DNA of 53,111 bases from Ectocarpus siliculosus (lineage: Eukaryota; Sar; Phaeophyceae; Ectocarpales; Ectocarpaceae): the NCBI GenBank assembly GCA_000310025.1, contig FN648435.1:185710-238820 (forward strand), given 5' to 3'. Below the pieces are notes generated by a model, which did not search any database, had not been told where the DNA came from, and saw only the letters and a list, made by a program, of their open reading frames with translations. Within the stretch, counting starts at the first letter, position 1; each line of letters starts with the position of its first letter. The translations under genes and the position numbers were made by a program. Below are positions 11,250 through 23,339 of the stretch, one piece after another.

Positions 11250-14200
11250 TGATTGAAGCACCCCTTGGTGTTCTGCCGACCCTTTGCTGCCCCGTTCATT
11301 TTCTCGGATGCTCTCCAGAAATACGTTCATCGACTGCTCCGCCTTAAGGACGAGAGCGGGAGTGCCGCAGACGACGAAAAGCAAGTCAAGGCAAGATGGT
11401 TCTCCGCATTCGAAGCCCAACCCAAACATTTCCGAAATATTGGAGTTATCGTGTGTATCCCAGAGCACGTAGCAGCAGAAGCTGACGTCCACCGACGCAA
11501 GTCGATGAGATAGCTCATAGAGCTTGTAGCGGCAGAAGTACTCAGTGGAGAAGAAGATGATGCAATGTTGTAATTACGGCGCTTAGGTGACCAACACAGA
11601 TTCACACAGATACGCAGGTGGTCCACAGGACATTGGTCCAGGTAGGACGGTGGTGATGGTATGCTAGGGATGGCAAATTTAGAGAGGTACCCAGACCGAC
11701 CCTGGGTTCACAGAGAGATCGCAAAGAGTGAAGTCGATCACAGAACGACGATACGAACTACGCAGCAGTAATTCCTCCTCTAACGTTACATTCCGACCGA
11801 CATACATTACGCAGCTCATGAGCATTGACTTGAACGGGGAGACAACTGACCGTTTCCTTAGCATCCCGAAGTCTGAATCAATCAACACGAAGAGTTCCAG
11901 AGTCTGTTCTCAACTCACCTGTGGAAGCGACATACATTAAGGACCTCAACCTGAACCAGGATCCAACATTTCGTTATCTTTCCGCCGGTCCGTGCTTTTC
12001 CTTTGTTACGGAAACCACACCCGGTCTGCACAACAGGTCACCGGGTTCGTCGAGAAACTCCAAGAAACGGTTCGTGGAATCTGTCACGAGCCACTTCTGG
12101 ACATCTACTGGAGAGCATCGACACTGACATGTTCGGCGTTGTTTCGTGGCGATGCCGGTGCAAAGCTCCCACGGCGCACACGGCATGCCTCTTCAGCTTG
12201 ATGACCAACATGGACCATCCGCTTAGATGTGGTGGGTGCAGATCATCAATGACATTTGGTAAATCACGGAGCAGTGGCAGAGAAAACGAAATACTCAACT
12301 TTCACCATGCAGCCGGAGCTGCAGACGCAGATTCTAGCGGGGGTTAGCTTGTAGCAGGGAACCTGGCATCGTATCCGCGGAAAAATAGAATAGATGAGGA
12401 AGAGCATGATGGTGGGTTGGACCGTTCACTGCTCAGCTGAATTTGTTGTTTTGAGGTCTCTGTCATGTGACTACCGCTTAGTACGATGGCGCCGAAAAAG
12501 CCAGAGGATCAGCTGTAGTACAGCTGGGGGTGTCAAGGTCGGTTTCCCCTCGCAATTTACGTTGCCGCGCTATCGTACGTCCCTCGCGTGGTGATGCGGG
12601 GTAGACTGTGCATGAAGTTTTGGGTTTTCAACGAAAGAGCTGGTATGATTCGTCCGTTGTGCTCGCGCATGATGACCAAAGAGGGGGGGAGCCAATCTAT
12701 TGTTGTCGATATCAATGACGTATTCAACCCAAGCTCAAGCATCGGTTAGGGTTAGGGCGAGTACGTTTCAACCATGCCTTAATTGGAATACGCCAAGGTC
12801 GAATACGTTTCAACCATGCCATTATCAGAATACGCCAATTTCTTTCCTTCTCGGAAAAACACATCCAACCCATTCATATCCAATGCCACCGGAAAAATGT
12901 GATGGCTGTACTACCATACGTAGGGAGTATCCCGAAAAAATGAAGGTAAAACCAACGTGGGACAAACCTCGCACACAAATACGTCCTAGTGCCGTCGTTA
13001 CAGCCCCCCCTGCCGGAACCTTCTCCTCCAATCCTAAGAAAACAATACCAAATGTATTGGACACTTCCTGCCACATGTTCCGAGCTATCGATCGCCCCTC
13101 CGCTATATCGGTAAAACGCGAATATACACGTCAACAGTTGCATACCTTATTTACCAAACACGAAACATGACATCCAACTCCGGGAAACATTCGTACCTCA
13201 TGCAGCTTTCGCCTGAAACTCCAAAATCCCCCCTCCTCCACGAGCTTTTTGTCTTCCTGCATTTCAAACAACGCTCTTTCAACCCATTTCTTCCACGAAT
13301 GAGGCCAGAAACGCACTTCGAAAGAACGTTTCTCAACGCAGGACTAACATCCAAACCAACTCTCAAAACCTCCAAAGTGCGAATTGTCCAGTTTCTGCAG
13401 GAAAATCGCGACTGAACGTGGCTTCATAGATTATGGAGTACCGAGTTCCATGCGCAACCGCGATCCAGTTGCATTCAGTCATATGGTAAAACACGACTGA
13501 ATCAAGAACCTACCCCAAGATACTCCGAATACCGAATACACCTACACATTGTCCAATCCCGCTTCTCCGTCACCTGCTTCATATACCCCACGGATCGTAT
13601 CAATATGCTTATCTATCTGCGATCGGTCGTCGTGTTTCCCCCACAATTCATCACTACACCATAGACTCCAATTTTTAATCCAACTAGGCAAGACACAGGT
13701 TTGACTCGCCCGGAAGCGAAGGGTGACGATCAGAGGCAGCCCAAAGCACCAGGGACGGGACCCCGCAGTCTCAAAGTCACGCATACCCAAAAAAGCCAGA
13801 AACCCCGTAGAACATGTCGACCAAACAACATGTCGAGTCCACCAAAGCAAGCTTACAGGTGGTTTCAACCTCAACTCGCTGGCCCCGCAAGACGACGAAC
13901 TGCACTATAGAAATAAGACCTATCACTTTAAATACCAAACAATACAAACAAGAACACGCTGATACACCATCACCAAATGTGGACGTGGGCCGTTTCGGTC
14001 TCATCTCGAAACATCTCGTTACAAGGTGCTTGTGCCCCCTACTCTAGTACACCTTTATACATCATTCCGGGGAACGTCGTCTGACAGCAAGTATCGAATA
14101 TACAGGTAGAGGGATGAACGATGGATGTTTGACTCCTAATTCGGGCGATGCCTTCGTAGAAGGTTCTTCATAAGAAACCCTGCTCACCTATGGCGCACGA

Positions 14201-14425
14201 ACATTCAGAAATTCCCGAGTCCGACATAACCTCGTCCGCAGCGCTGAAATCAACGAAGACAGCATGGTAATGGGTATCGACACGTCAGGAGTGACTGTCC
14301 CAACCGGAACTGGGACGCGCACATGTCTCAGTTTTACTTTCCTTGGTTTCCAAAGGCTTGTCAGGTGTCATTCAAGAGCTTTCCTCTGAGAGACCGATAC
14401 GGGCTCTAGAGGTCTCACAGAACGA
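11250..14425. other. No convincing gene
   Basis: Several short open stretches exist on both strands (for example 11728-11940 and 12003-12201 on plus), without a domain I recognise and without a consistent splice chain. 12740-14050 stands out: the plus strand is rich in A and C and poor in G, as if a strand-biased insertion. A GGTTAGGGTTAGGG motif lies at its left edge. Confidence 0.4.
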
Positions 14426-14429
14426 TGAA

Positions 14430-14650
14430 CGAATGAATAAACGCACATTTTTGACCCGCATGCCCGGGGCGCGAGGAATCAGATCATCGGCTGTCCTGCA
14501 CCACTTTAGACGCCGTCAGCAAGTTTCAGCTTGATTGGTGCCTCTTGCGTTTACCTTCGCTGTGTCGGTGGCAGGCCTTCTCACGCACGAAACAAAAAGG
14601 CCCGATCTCGATGCATTTGCGCCTAAACCTTGTCTTACTCCTATATACAG
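14430..14650 (+). repeat. Dispersed repeat family A, plus-strand copy
   Basis: This matches the reverse complement of 35240-34960 with many substitutions and small gaps. Shared blocks include a GAATGAAT start, GCCGTCCTGCAC, CAGCAAGTTTCAGCTTGATT, GGCTGTGTCGGTG and CCGATCTCGA. The family is further represented around 21.4 kb and 33.7-35.2 kb. No terminal repeats were found, so the element class is unknown. Confidence 0.75.
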
Positions 14651-15417
14651 CATAGGGGCTCCGCGGGGGTGGACCCTGTTACGGACCGGGTACCCTCTGC
14701 GCGAGCTAGAGTCTTCAAATCACAAAGCGAGTGCCTCACTTATAACCTGCTCGACCTAGCGTGAAACGTCGTCCCTAGTAGCCCACGATGTGTCTCCCAC
14801 AAGCGGCTTGCGGGAATTGTGCTCTAAGCCCCAAAATAGGTGCGAAAACGATAATCGTTTTTCGGCCCTCCCAGGGGGAGGGTGTGTGTGCCTACATTAG
14901 GTGTGCGGGGAGACTTTGTACGCTCGTGCCCTTGGTGTATGTATCAATTGAAGCGACGTTGACCATGGGGTGCAGAGGTGGCGTTCTACCTTACACACCG
15001 GCTAAAACAGCTAACGATGCCATCTCGACAATTTAGAATGTAGAGTGCCTGCGTTCCCGCAAGATCGGATTAGAACGGGCGTATCTGAGGTCTTATGGTT
15101 GGCCTGTCAGGTGTCAAGTCTATCAACACCAAGCCGAACTGAAACGAGACAGGGGCAAATGCCGACCCTCATGAAAGGGTAAATATCTCATGTGCCAGCA
15201 CGACCCAGGGGTCAGGGCTCGTAGATTTCATCCGCATCCCTGCCGCATGAACCAGAAAGCGTTGTCGACTTCTGCGACAACGCAATAGTCTACAGTCTGC
15301 CTACAAAGCGCCCACCAGAGAGCGTTGCAAGAATAAAGTATCATCGAATTTCGACGATATAGTATTGTGATACCATATGTACGTGTACTCTCTATGGATT
15401 GACACCTGCGCCCACCG

Positions 15418-16839
15418 TCAGCTTTCAGATGTGAAATATGGGCTTGTGTGCACCGGTGTTGTCATGTTGTGAACCCTCGCGCGCACCAGCGGGATGTCAT
15501 TGTTTATCGACATGACGCACATGGGCGGGATGCAGTCCAACTCAGGGTTTCCAGACAAATCTCTGCACAGGAACAAGGGCATCGGATGTGATGAAAGATT
15601 GGCGGAGGGCGACCAGCAACTCGTGACGAAAAGGGCAAGCCGCACCAAGGGCATTCAAAGACAGAAACTGACACCACAGCTGCGTCTTGACGAACTGCCG
15701 GTGCACACCTTTAAACATTGGCCCATTTCACGCACGTTGAAGGCTGTGGACACCTTTGTCGCCACAACCGAACTTTGTTCACGGGCATCGAGAACCGAGG
15801 CTATTACGCCTTCCCGAACGAGTGCCGCATACCAAACAGAAGAAGCAGCTGACTCTCAAATCACCCCCCCGTGCCCCTCATCAGGTACCGCGTATGCCAA
15901 TGCTGATTTATATTCACACGCACGTCACCGATGGGGGAGGTGTCTCGCTAACGAATATACGAATCCTGGGATTCAATGGAATCGTATTCTTGCCACAACT
16001 GCCCAGATACTTCAAAACGCTAGGCGGAGGTCAGACTATCGAATGAATTCGGCATTTGACCATTTATCGAGCTGAAATGCTGACTACAGGCAAGAGCAAC
16101 CCGAATATCCCTGGTTGCAGCATTCCGAAGAATGGGCCAACTTTCATGGACGTCCGTATTTTGAATCGAACAGGTTTCTAGACGGTTGGAATTCAACCTG
16201 GGTTTACCTACCTTTCAGCGGATTAACGTTGCTGTCATAAGAAGAGGATATCGGCGGTGGAAGTGGGGACATACTCAACGATGTGGACTATAGATATGAA
16301 CCATTATTTAGTGTCGACTACATTTACAGTTTCGATATCGAACTCATCTGGTACGCATAGATAATCAGACACGCTTTCATTCTCACGGTTGTGTGAGCTG
16401 CTCCAGGTCGTCGGAAGATGATATCCGAAAGAAACGTCAGCTCGTTGTCGTCCAAACGCGTGTCGTTTAGTTCACGGACAGCATTGTGGGAAACCGCGCC
16501 ATAGGGGACAGTTCCAGCGGTAAATCAGTTGTTGAAAGTTCCGTGTAAAACAGAAAACTTGAGTCGAGATATTGAAACAGGTTATAAAGAGCGTGACCCG
16601 AAACGCCACATACGCTATGGCCGCATGGTCGACAAGGTTCATCGTGTACCTCTCCTCCAAACCAAGAATAGCCCACAAATTAACCCTAACCGTGGCAGCA
16701 TTCAATAGGAATCGCTGGGCACATAATGGTACCGCCAAAATGAATGGAACACTTGCCTGTGACCACGGGAATCGACCGCGTCAAGACGGACAGAAGAAGG
16801 TACTGAGCAGAGGGAACGGATCGGTTTTTTAATGTGAAG

Positions 16840-16871
<32 letters not shown>

Positions 16872-17359
16872 TTACAGGACTTCCAGCTTGGACATCCCAG
16901 AGAAGAGCTCCCGGTGGAGGAATCCACAATTGTTATCGTTGAGGAACAACGTCTCCAGGTTGACGTTGTCCCCGAAGATGTGGTTCGGGATACTGATGTC
17001 CACGTTGTTCTCGTAAAAGTACCTTCGAAAAATGAGGAAACCGTTGGTGGTGAGCAACTTCGTTTGGTCGCGAATGATCGCAACATGTTCACGGCGTCGC
17101 GTCTTTGTGACGGTTCCTACCATTACACGAGCGACTAGTATTACTGGACGTTTCACAATTCCAAAATTGTTTATTTCAAGGAGTCTCCGGGGCGGACGAA
17201 AGACACCAGGAATTGACTCCATACCTCCGGGATGTGAGTAATGCCGCGAACATAACTAACATACTCCTCTGTATTCGTGCAATTGTCTTTGGCTGAAGGG
17301 CACGGTTCACTCGATCCATCCAAATCGCAATAGTGAACAACGCTGCAAGTACGACCCAT
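15418..17359 (-). CDS. Leucine-rich-repeat protein gene, partly decayed
   Basis: Three good exons and one damaged exon on the minus strand. 17359-17225 begins with ATG and is Cys-rich (C at residues 5, 11, 20 and 27), like an LRR N-terminal cap, ending GITHIPE before a GTATGG donor. 17022-16876 encodes two full LRRs (LYFYENNVDISIPNHIF, then LFLNDNNCGFLHRELFSG) and ends SKLEVL at a phase-2 CT/GTAAGT donor. 16480-16387 is a frameshifted LRR. 15562-15418 has a phase-2 acceptor, reads LSGNPELDCIPP, a typical last LRR with cap, and ends at a stop. LRRs form curved binding surfaces. Ectocarpus is known for LRR genes in which exons match single repeats and are shuffled. No kinase, ROCO GTPase or signal peptide was seen. 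Phase between the first two exons is not resolved. Confidence 0.7.
16387..16480 (-). pseudogene. Decayed LRR exon with a frameshift
   Basis: The minus strand reads ELNDTRLDDNELTFLSDIIF, an LxxLxLxxNxLxxL repeat with Thr at the second Leu. After IIF the expected continuation (DDLEQLT) is in another frame: one extra C separates them. A GTGAGA donor follows at 16386. No clear acceptor was found upstream. Either a base-calling error or a dead LRR exon. Confidence 0.6.
16757..16841 (+). repeat. Dispersed repeat B, copy 1, followed by a CAA microsatellite
   Basis: The blocks GGGAATCGACC, then GGAACGG, then an ATGTGAAGA end recur in the same order at 32470-32661, where the copy holds extra sequence. 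A (CAA)n tract at about 16842-16871 follows directly and lies in the intron next to the 16876-17022 LRR exon. Confidence 0.55.
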
Positions 17360-17724
17360 CTATACTCTTACAGAAGTCACGAAAATAAGAGGTTGCATCG
17401 TATCTGCCTTAAAAAACTGATACGATGTTGCTCCCCATTGCACATGTGAGTGAACGTCTGCCGTCAAGATTGTCCATGATTACCCCCATCTTAAAGATGC
17501 TCTGCGTTTGAAAGCCTCATCGTTCAACATTCCAATTGAGTATACGGTTGCAATCTCCCCTCCACTTCTTCATGCCGTCTTCCACATGGTACTGAGGCTA
17601 GCATTCACCATGACTCGCCCCTGTCCGCAATTTGCGAGAAGCAGCTGCAAATGCCACGCATTGACTGTGTTCATTTTTTGTCATTTGCGGGCGGGCTCCC
17701 TTGTCTACCACATGTATCGTGTAT

Positions 17725-18235
17725 TCGGCTGAAATCTTCTCACAACCGGCGAACAGATCGTCGTCCAACTCTTCCAGCCAAAAGTCTCGCATCTTCCTGT
17801 TGTAATTTCAGTGGGGGTGCGACGTTCATTGAGGACACTATTTAGAGTTGGGTAACCGACCATCGACATACCAGTTGTTCTAGCCCCTATTCACTAGCCT
17901 TCATAAGGACAGGCCGCTGTGTTCTCCGCTGCGGTCGTAAATAGTACGGAAGATCTTGACAGGCCTGAATACGCGACGCTGTGGGGTAAGCACCACCCAC
18001 CATCAGACAGCATCTCTGAGTCGTTGATTTGAAACAAAATCGACGGTGTAAAACGGCAAAAAGGGCGACATGCGACTCAAATCTCATGCACGAACATTGA
18101 ACTATCTTGGACAGGCATCATGAGGACTCAATGGAACTCCTCAACGTACCATTGAACACTCGAATGTTCCGGTCTACACTTCCAGATTCTCCAACGAAGT
18201 GAAACCCTGGCAAAGCTTCCCCGGAAGCTGGACAA
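17725..18235 (-). CDS. Two further LRR exon fragments
   Basis: 18235-18178 reads VVQLPGKLCQGFTSLENLEV and ends at a phase-2 GTAGAC donor; this is the second half of an LRR. 17796-17725 starts after a CAACAG acceptor and reads WLEELDDDLFAGCEKI, again the LxxLxxDxF part of an LRR. They lie upstream of the ATG at 17359, so they belong either to the same gene (with that ATG internal) or to a neighbouring LRR fragment. Exon ends are approximate. Confidence 0.5.
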
Positions 18236-18299
18236 CTGGGTTATATGGTCCATGTATCTGAGCATGAATCGCGACGACGTTGACATCACACATCAGGTC

Positions 18300-20250
18300 A
18301 AACGCAAGAGCGGCGGAAGGTTATGCAGCTCGAACTATTATACAACAACGGTTGCCACCAGATGGCTCTGCAGTCTCAACATTGGTTGCTCGTAGAATGT
18401 TGATGAAACGCAACTGTTGTGTCCTTCACCGGAAACTTCTAATTGGCTCCACCAGGCAGATCTCCGCCCACAGAGTTCCAATCGACTTCCGACAAAACTG
18501 TATCGTGTCGGCATTGGCTACAGCAATGTACGTAGAGCACACCTTCTTTTGAACGTGCGTGGAAGTCGCAGAGGGAAGGGATAGCAGAGAGAGTGTTCAC
18601 CAGCTTGTGAGAGCGAGTGAGAGAAGTGTGTGTGAGCTGATCTGGTGGGCGAGCACAAAGGACCTTCTGATTTTGTTTCGACAATCCAAGGCGGAAACGG
18701 TGAAAACTCAAATATTACATTTCGCCTCCCGCCGACCGCCGCCCGCCTCTGTTTTTACCCGCAGCAGGCCCACTCGGCCCACCAGATCTCCCGGTCTCCC
18801 ATCTGAAAATCATTGGAAGATCTACTCTACGTTCTCCATTCAAGCCATGCACGCATTAAGAACGGAGACAGTGAGATTTAGTCTACCATGTGAAGACCGT
18901 GTATATTTGTAGGAATGTCATCGTCGGACCCATCACTACAGTACAGTAGAAAATAGTGAAGGACAATTTCATATACAATTTATATTTCTTTCGAAGATAT
19001 GCGTGTACGAAACCCGAGGTCTGCCTTGACGATAAATCGGGTGACTTGAGTAATCCACACAGATTTCCACTGCTGTACGGCAGTCAAGCACCCTTCCACC
19101 GGCGTGCCAATACAGACCACGGCTGAAATTCACAGGATAAAGTATAAATACATTGCTACCGTGTGACGTGCACAATCTCTGACACTTTAGTCTACATTCA
19201 TGTAGTTGAGAGATGAAGTCCACAAAACTGCGCGACGTAGGATACCAAGAATGATTATATTGAAGCGTGCTGCGGTGCGGCGGTCTTGCTGGCTAGACGA
19301 CCACTCTGTCACGTGCGAGCGGCTGGACCGTCATGCAAAATGTAAACTTGTTGTGTACTTGAGTATTTATTTCTGCCAATCTCGGCAGCGAGCCTTTCTT
19401 TGCCCTTCTTTGTCAAGGACACGAGCTCGAACAACCGCTGCTGTGTACTTTCCAGTGGAAACGATCTCGCGAACATTCAGGTATGACCCGAAACGCTGTC
19501 TTGTATGTACTTGTCCGTGCTGCGGCCATCGCTGAATACGATGCGCGCGTTTCTACACAACCCACCTGTCACAGCAGCGGCGAGTCTACAGTGGTATCAT
19601 GACGACAACCTAAAAAACATGTCACCACTCCTGACGTTTCGGTGTTTCTGGCAACCCCGGCATCGAGCCTTTCGACGTTCTTCCCTTCAACGGCGCGATG
19701 ATCGTCATAGACCCCTGCGTGCAGTAACAGTACCCTCCGTGCAGTAACAGTAGTCGGATTTCCCCTGGCTTCTTTTGTAGCTGACTTGCGAGCAGAGAGA
19801 GACAGTTTTTGAGGGGGAATCAGGCGCGAGGTTCGCGTTTCTAGCCTCGGTTCCTACCCCCTTCTCTCTCTCTCGATCCCTGATGATCTAAAAGAAACCT
19901 TTAATGATGAAGCACCTCAAAAGAGAATACGAAAATGGGACGTGCAAGATACTCATCTCCACATTCTTGCAGGCAGGCTCTCGCGGCCTCATGGCGACCA
20001 CGCCAAGCAAAAATGCAATTGATCAGAATAGGGCCGACAACAAGCGCCAGAGATTCGAACCCACCGTACCGCCGTGTGGTTCACCGTACATGACATGTAA
20101 GCGAGGCACCACACGGAAACAACACGGTCATTAACGTCGTCTTGTTGTGTGGCATATAGCGGCAACATGACCGCGGAGAAGCTTGGAGCCAGCGGTCGTC
20201 TGACCGGGATTGCCGCAGACATCGCCGTTTTATCTGGAAGCACCGCATAA
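18300..20250. other. No gene recognised
   Basis: Short open stretches only, none with splice sites plus domain signal. 19800-19880 is pyrimidine/CTCT rich. A tRNA B-box-like TTCGAATC near 20052 (minus) lacks a pairing T-stem. Confidence 0.4.
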
Positions 20251-20254
20251 CGCA

Positions 20255-21050
20255 GTAAAAATCGCTGGGGGGTTGCTGGGAAAGCATGTTCTGGGACTAC
20301 ATACAACGCTATCGCTTGGACGTCGGAACTTCGTGTCGCTTCAACAGGACGCCGAAATCGATCGTCGGGGTATCATCTTCGAGATTGGACCGAATCTACT
20401 ACATCGTCAGTAGAAACTACAGTAGGGCGCCACCCTCGCCCTCATTGAGCGGGGGGGGCATAAGGTGATGGAGGAGATGGAGGAGGAAGGCAATGGAGGG
20501 GAAACAGGAGTGATGTTGAAGTATAGCGGGAATCGTGGGCAGGGCGAAATCGCACCGGCCGATGTGCTGCGGCACGTATTTTGTGCATGATAGGGAAACA
20601 ATCGAAAGAAACCCGTCGTCGTGAAAAGGTGATAAAGGTTCGATCTCATTGTGCGGAAAATAAGTAGAAATCGCCGAGGTTGCTGGAAACGCATTTTCTA
20701 GAATGTCGTGAAATCGCTGGTCCACCTGGACAGGAAGTCGGAATCGACTGTGGTGGAGACGTCTCCAAGTTTGGACCGCAAGATCAACCGCTGGGGGTTG
20801 CTGGAAAGACACATTCCGGGACGCCTGCAGCGCTGTCGCTTGGACGCCGGGACATCGGGTAGCTTCGGGGAGCCGGAATCAATATTCGGAGGAAAGGTTT
20901 CCGAGTTTAGACCGCAACATCGCTGCTGCTGGGACAATTTCTTTCCTGGATGCCGGAGGATCGTCACCATCTGGGGGGGGCCGGAAAGCATCGAGTGTGG
21001 GGTCGCACCGACATCTACAGGGCAAGATCGCTCGGCTGAATGCCATGAAT
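20255..21050. repeat. Degenerate tandem array, unit about 120-130 bp
   Basis: A unit containing TTGCTGG(G/A)AA, a TTC(T/C)(A/G)G block, CGCT(A/G)TCGCTTGGACG(T/C)CGG and TTTGGACCG recurs at about 20272, 20680, 20799 and, more diverged, 20925. Spacing of the later copies is 119-126 bp. The array leaves long open frames on both strands, which I take as a by-product. Confidence 0.7.
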
Positions 21051-21339
21051 AATCCGAGGAACGGGCGGGCGAGAGGCTTTGGAGGTTATTCGGATGTAGT
21101 TGTACTGTAGAAGCAACACGGCATGCATCAAGTATTGGTATCGCAGCTTGCCTCGGGCAACCGAGCTGTGGTTCTCTAGGAGTTTTTTTTTTAGGTGGTA
21201 TGAGGTGCTGCAGGTGCGAGAAGGAGGTGGATAATAATGTGGTAAATCCCCAAGTAAAGCGGGTGTCAAACATGGCACAACATCATGGTCGAAGGAGCGC
21301 CCGCGAATGATAAGAACAAATCATAACGTGTCCGTCCAA

Positions 21340-21560
21340 ACACGGCGGAATAATCTATCACGCATCACGTGGCAGAGGGGTTCCCCGAACCTCTCGTTGG
21401 CAGGCCTGTCCTGGCCTCGAGGCATATGAAATGATGTATGTGTAGATCGGACAGCGGGGCTTCGATTTCATGGCAGGTGGGCAACCATTCGCGCAAATAT
21501 TATGTCGAGATCGGAGATAAACTGCTGTCTGTGCGATAGATGATGTGGTCCGCCGATAGG
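21340..21560 (-). repeat. Dispersed repeat family A, isolated copy
   Basis: Carries the family block CCTCTCGTTGGCAGGC (about 21390-21405), ATTTCATGGCAGGTGGGCAA and GTCGAGATCGGAGA in the same order as the 34.87-35.03 kb copy. Confidence 0.7.
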
Positions 21561-23120
21561 TCAACAACAAATAGTAGCTACATACGTCGAACATATTAGT
21601 ATAGAGAGCATGGATAATTACCACTTTTCATCATATGTACTTGATGTAGCTGGTGAAGATATTGTCATAGGAGCCGACAAAGAACACTATGCGCGCACGA
21701 AAGAATAAACAGAACAAACAATGCAACCGTTCACATGCGGCCGAAAAAGTAGATTCACTCTTCGCGCCTCATATTCGGGCTCCGGTCGCATTGTTCGTAT
21801 GTTGCCCCACGAAGACCCAACGTGCAGACAGGAAATGATCACAGTCCCTCAGAACGCTAAACTCTATCGGTTGTGTGATTACAGGGCAACTTACTCACCA
21901 GATCTGGAGAGGACACATCGTGAAATCACGAGATCACCTCCTCGCCCCGTCTTATACAATACAGGATAGATTTTGTTTTTGCGCCGCATTCCACAGACGG
22001 AACAAACGATCCCCGGAGACGCCTCTCCCAAAGCACTGATGCGTTACCCCAAAGGATCAAATACGTTTGTTTGTTTTTTCCTAATATGACACAACGAATC
22101 CATCTCTACCATCATCGAAAAGAGTCTGAGACAGATTAGCAATGAACTCATAGCGTCAGAAAGTACCTGTATGTCTACGATTTCCCAGACAGCATATGGG
22201 GACATCTCCCCTGTGGGTAACAGGCTCAACAAGACAGTTTGGTAGCTGTCTTGTGTGTCTCATATATGTTATGTTGGCAAGATGCAGAAGAAATGTGTTA
22301 GGGACTGTTTGGTAGTCTGGCGTTTTGTGTGTGGCACCCTTTTAGTCGTAGGGCATGCAAACTCCCTCAATTTTCAAACGTGTTTTCAGTGTGGTACGCG
22401 TATGTACCGGGTATGCATGTGTGCGGACACATTTCGGAGTATGTGCGGACAATCGGGAGGAGTGGTCTCACCATTTTCTTACCGTTTTGTGCAATTTCGT
22501 GTGGTTAGATGTGCAAATGGCACGGGAGAACATTCTCTCATCGTTGCCTCCTGACGTGGTCGCCGATAGATGCGTGTGGTCGAGGTTTCATCACCGACAT
22601 GTGGGTGTGTGGTAAATGCAGTGGGTATGATTACCTATCTATCTCGTCCGTGTGTAGGCAGAGGGTATAACTATCTCTCTCATTAGGAGGCAACGTGGAC
22701 CACAGGTAAAGACAGGGTCTATCATTTCATGCATGCTACTTGTACACATTTGTATTTGGCATGGGAGGAAAAAGAGGTTGTTCTAGTTTGTAAGCAATTT
22801 TGACGGTGTACTGTATGGGCAGGGGGAGTACCCCCTGTGTCCGTGTTGTGCCCACGTGTTGCCGCATCAGTTGGCAGCATGTGTGATGGACAAGTAGACG
22901 TGGAAGGGCGGCGACAGGTGAAGGCAGCAGCAGTATGTTGTGCAGGATGGCATGTTGGGCTTGTACTGAACGTAGTCCATCCTTCGACCACACACAAAGG
23001 AGATTGTTCGTACCTGTGGGGATTGTTCGGAGTCGTGGGTCAGCCAAGAGCAGCAGCAAGGAGCAGACGCAGTGCAGAGCTTTACAGTCCGTCCTCCTCA
23101 AGTCCTATCGGAGATGATTA
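21560..23120. other. No gene recognised
   Basis: Only short unsupported open stretches. 22610-22720 holds short partial repeats of a TATCTATCTC/GTATAACTATCTC type. Confidence 0.4.
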
Positions 23121-23337
23121 CCGTATATGACACAAGATAACACACCCCCTGGACCGATTTTCAAAGGTCGATTACTCCACGATGAAGAGGATGCATAAAC
23201 GAAACAATACGTTTTCGAACAGCTCTCGACGAGACGGTTCCAACGCCGCCGTTTTCGGCGCTGTGACTCTTCCTGCTGTTGAGAAATTGAGCTTTGAAAA
23301 TCGACCAAGGGGGTGTGTTATCTTGTGTCATATACGG
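23121..23337. mobile_element. MITE, copy 2 (217 bp, near-intact)
   Basis: The left terminus CCGTATATGACACAAGATAA is matched perfectly by the inverted right terminus, and the inverted repeats continue through CACACCCCCT to a GATTTTCAAAG block, about 45 bp in all. TA flanks both ends, as expected for a TA target duplication (Tc1/mariner-type or other TA-specific transposase). The middle carries a GC-rich block (AACGCCGCCGTTTTCGGCG) shared with copy 1. No coding capacity, so mobilised in trans. Confidence 0.92.
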
Positions 23338-23339
23338 TA

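Noticed and set aside
11300-11560. Minus-strand frame with coding-like codons (CRYKLYELSHRLASVDVSFC)
   Set aside because: Overlaps plus-strand candidates, has no clear splice sites and no family match; strand cannot be decided.
19990-20070. tRNA-like B box (GGTTCGAATC on minus)
   Set aside because: The arms around it do not pair and no A box or acceptor stem is present.
20698-21273. 191-codon minus-strand open frame
   Set aside because: It lies over the tandem array; the open frame is explained by the repeated unit.
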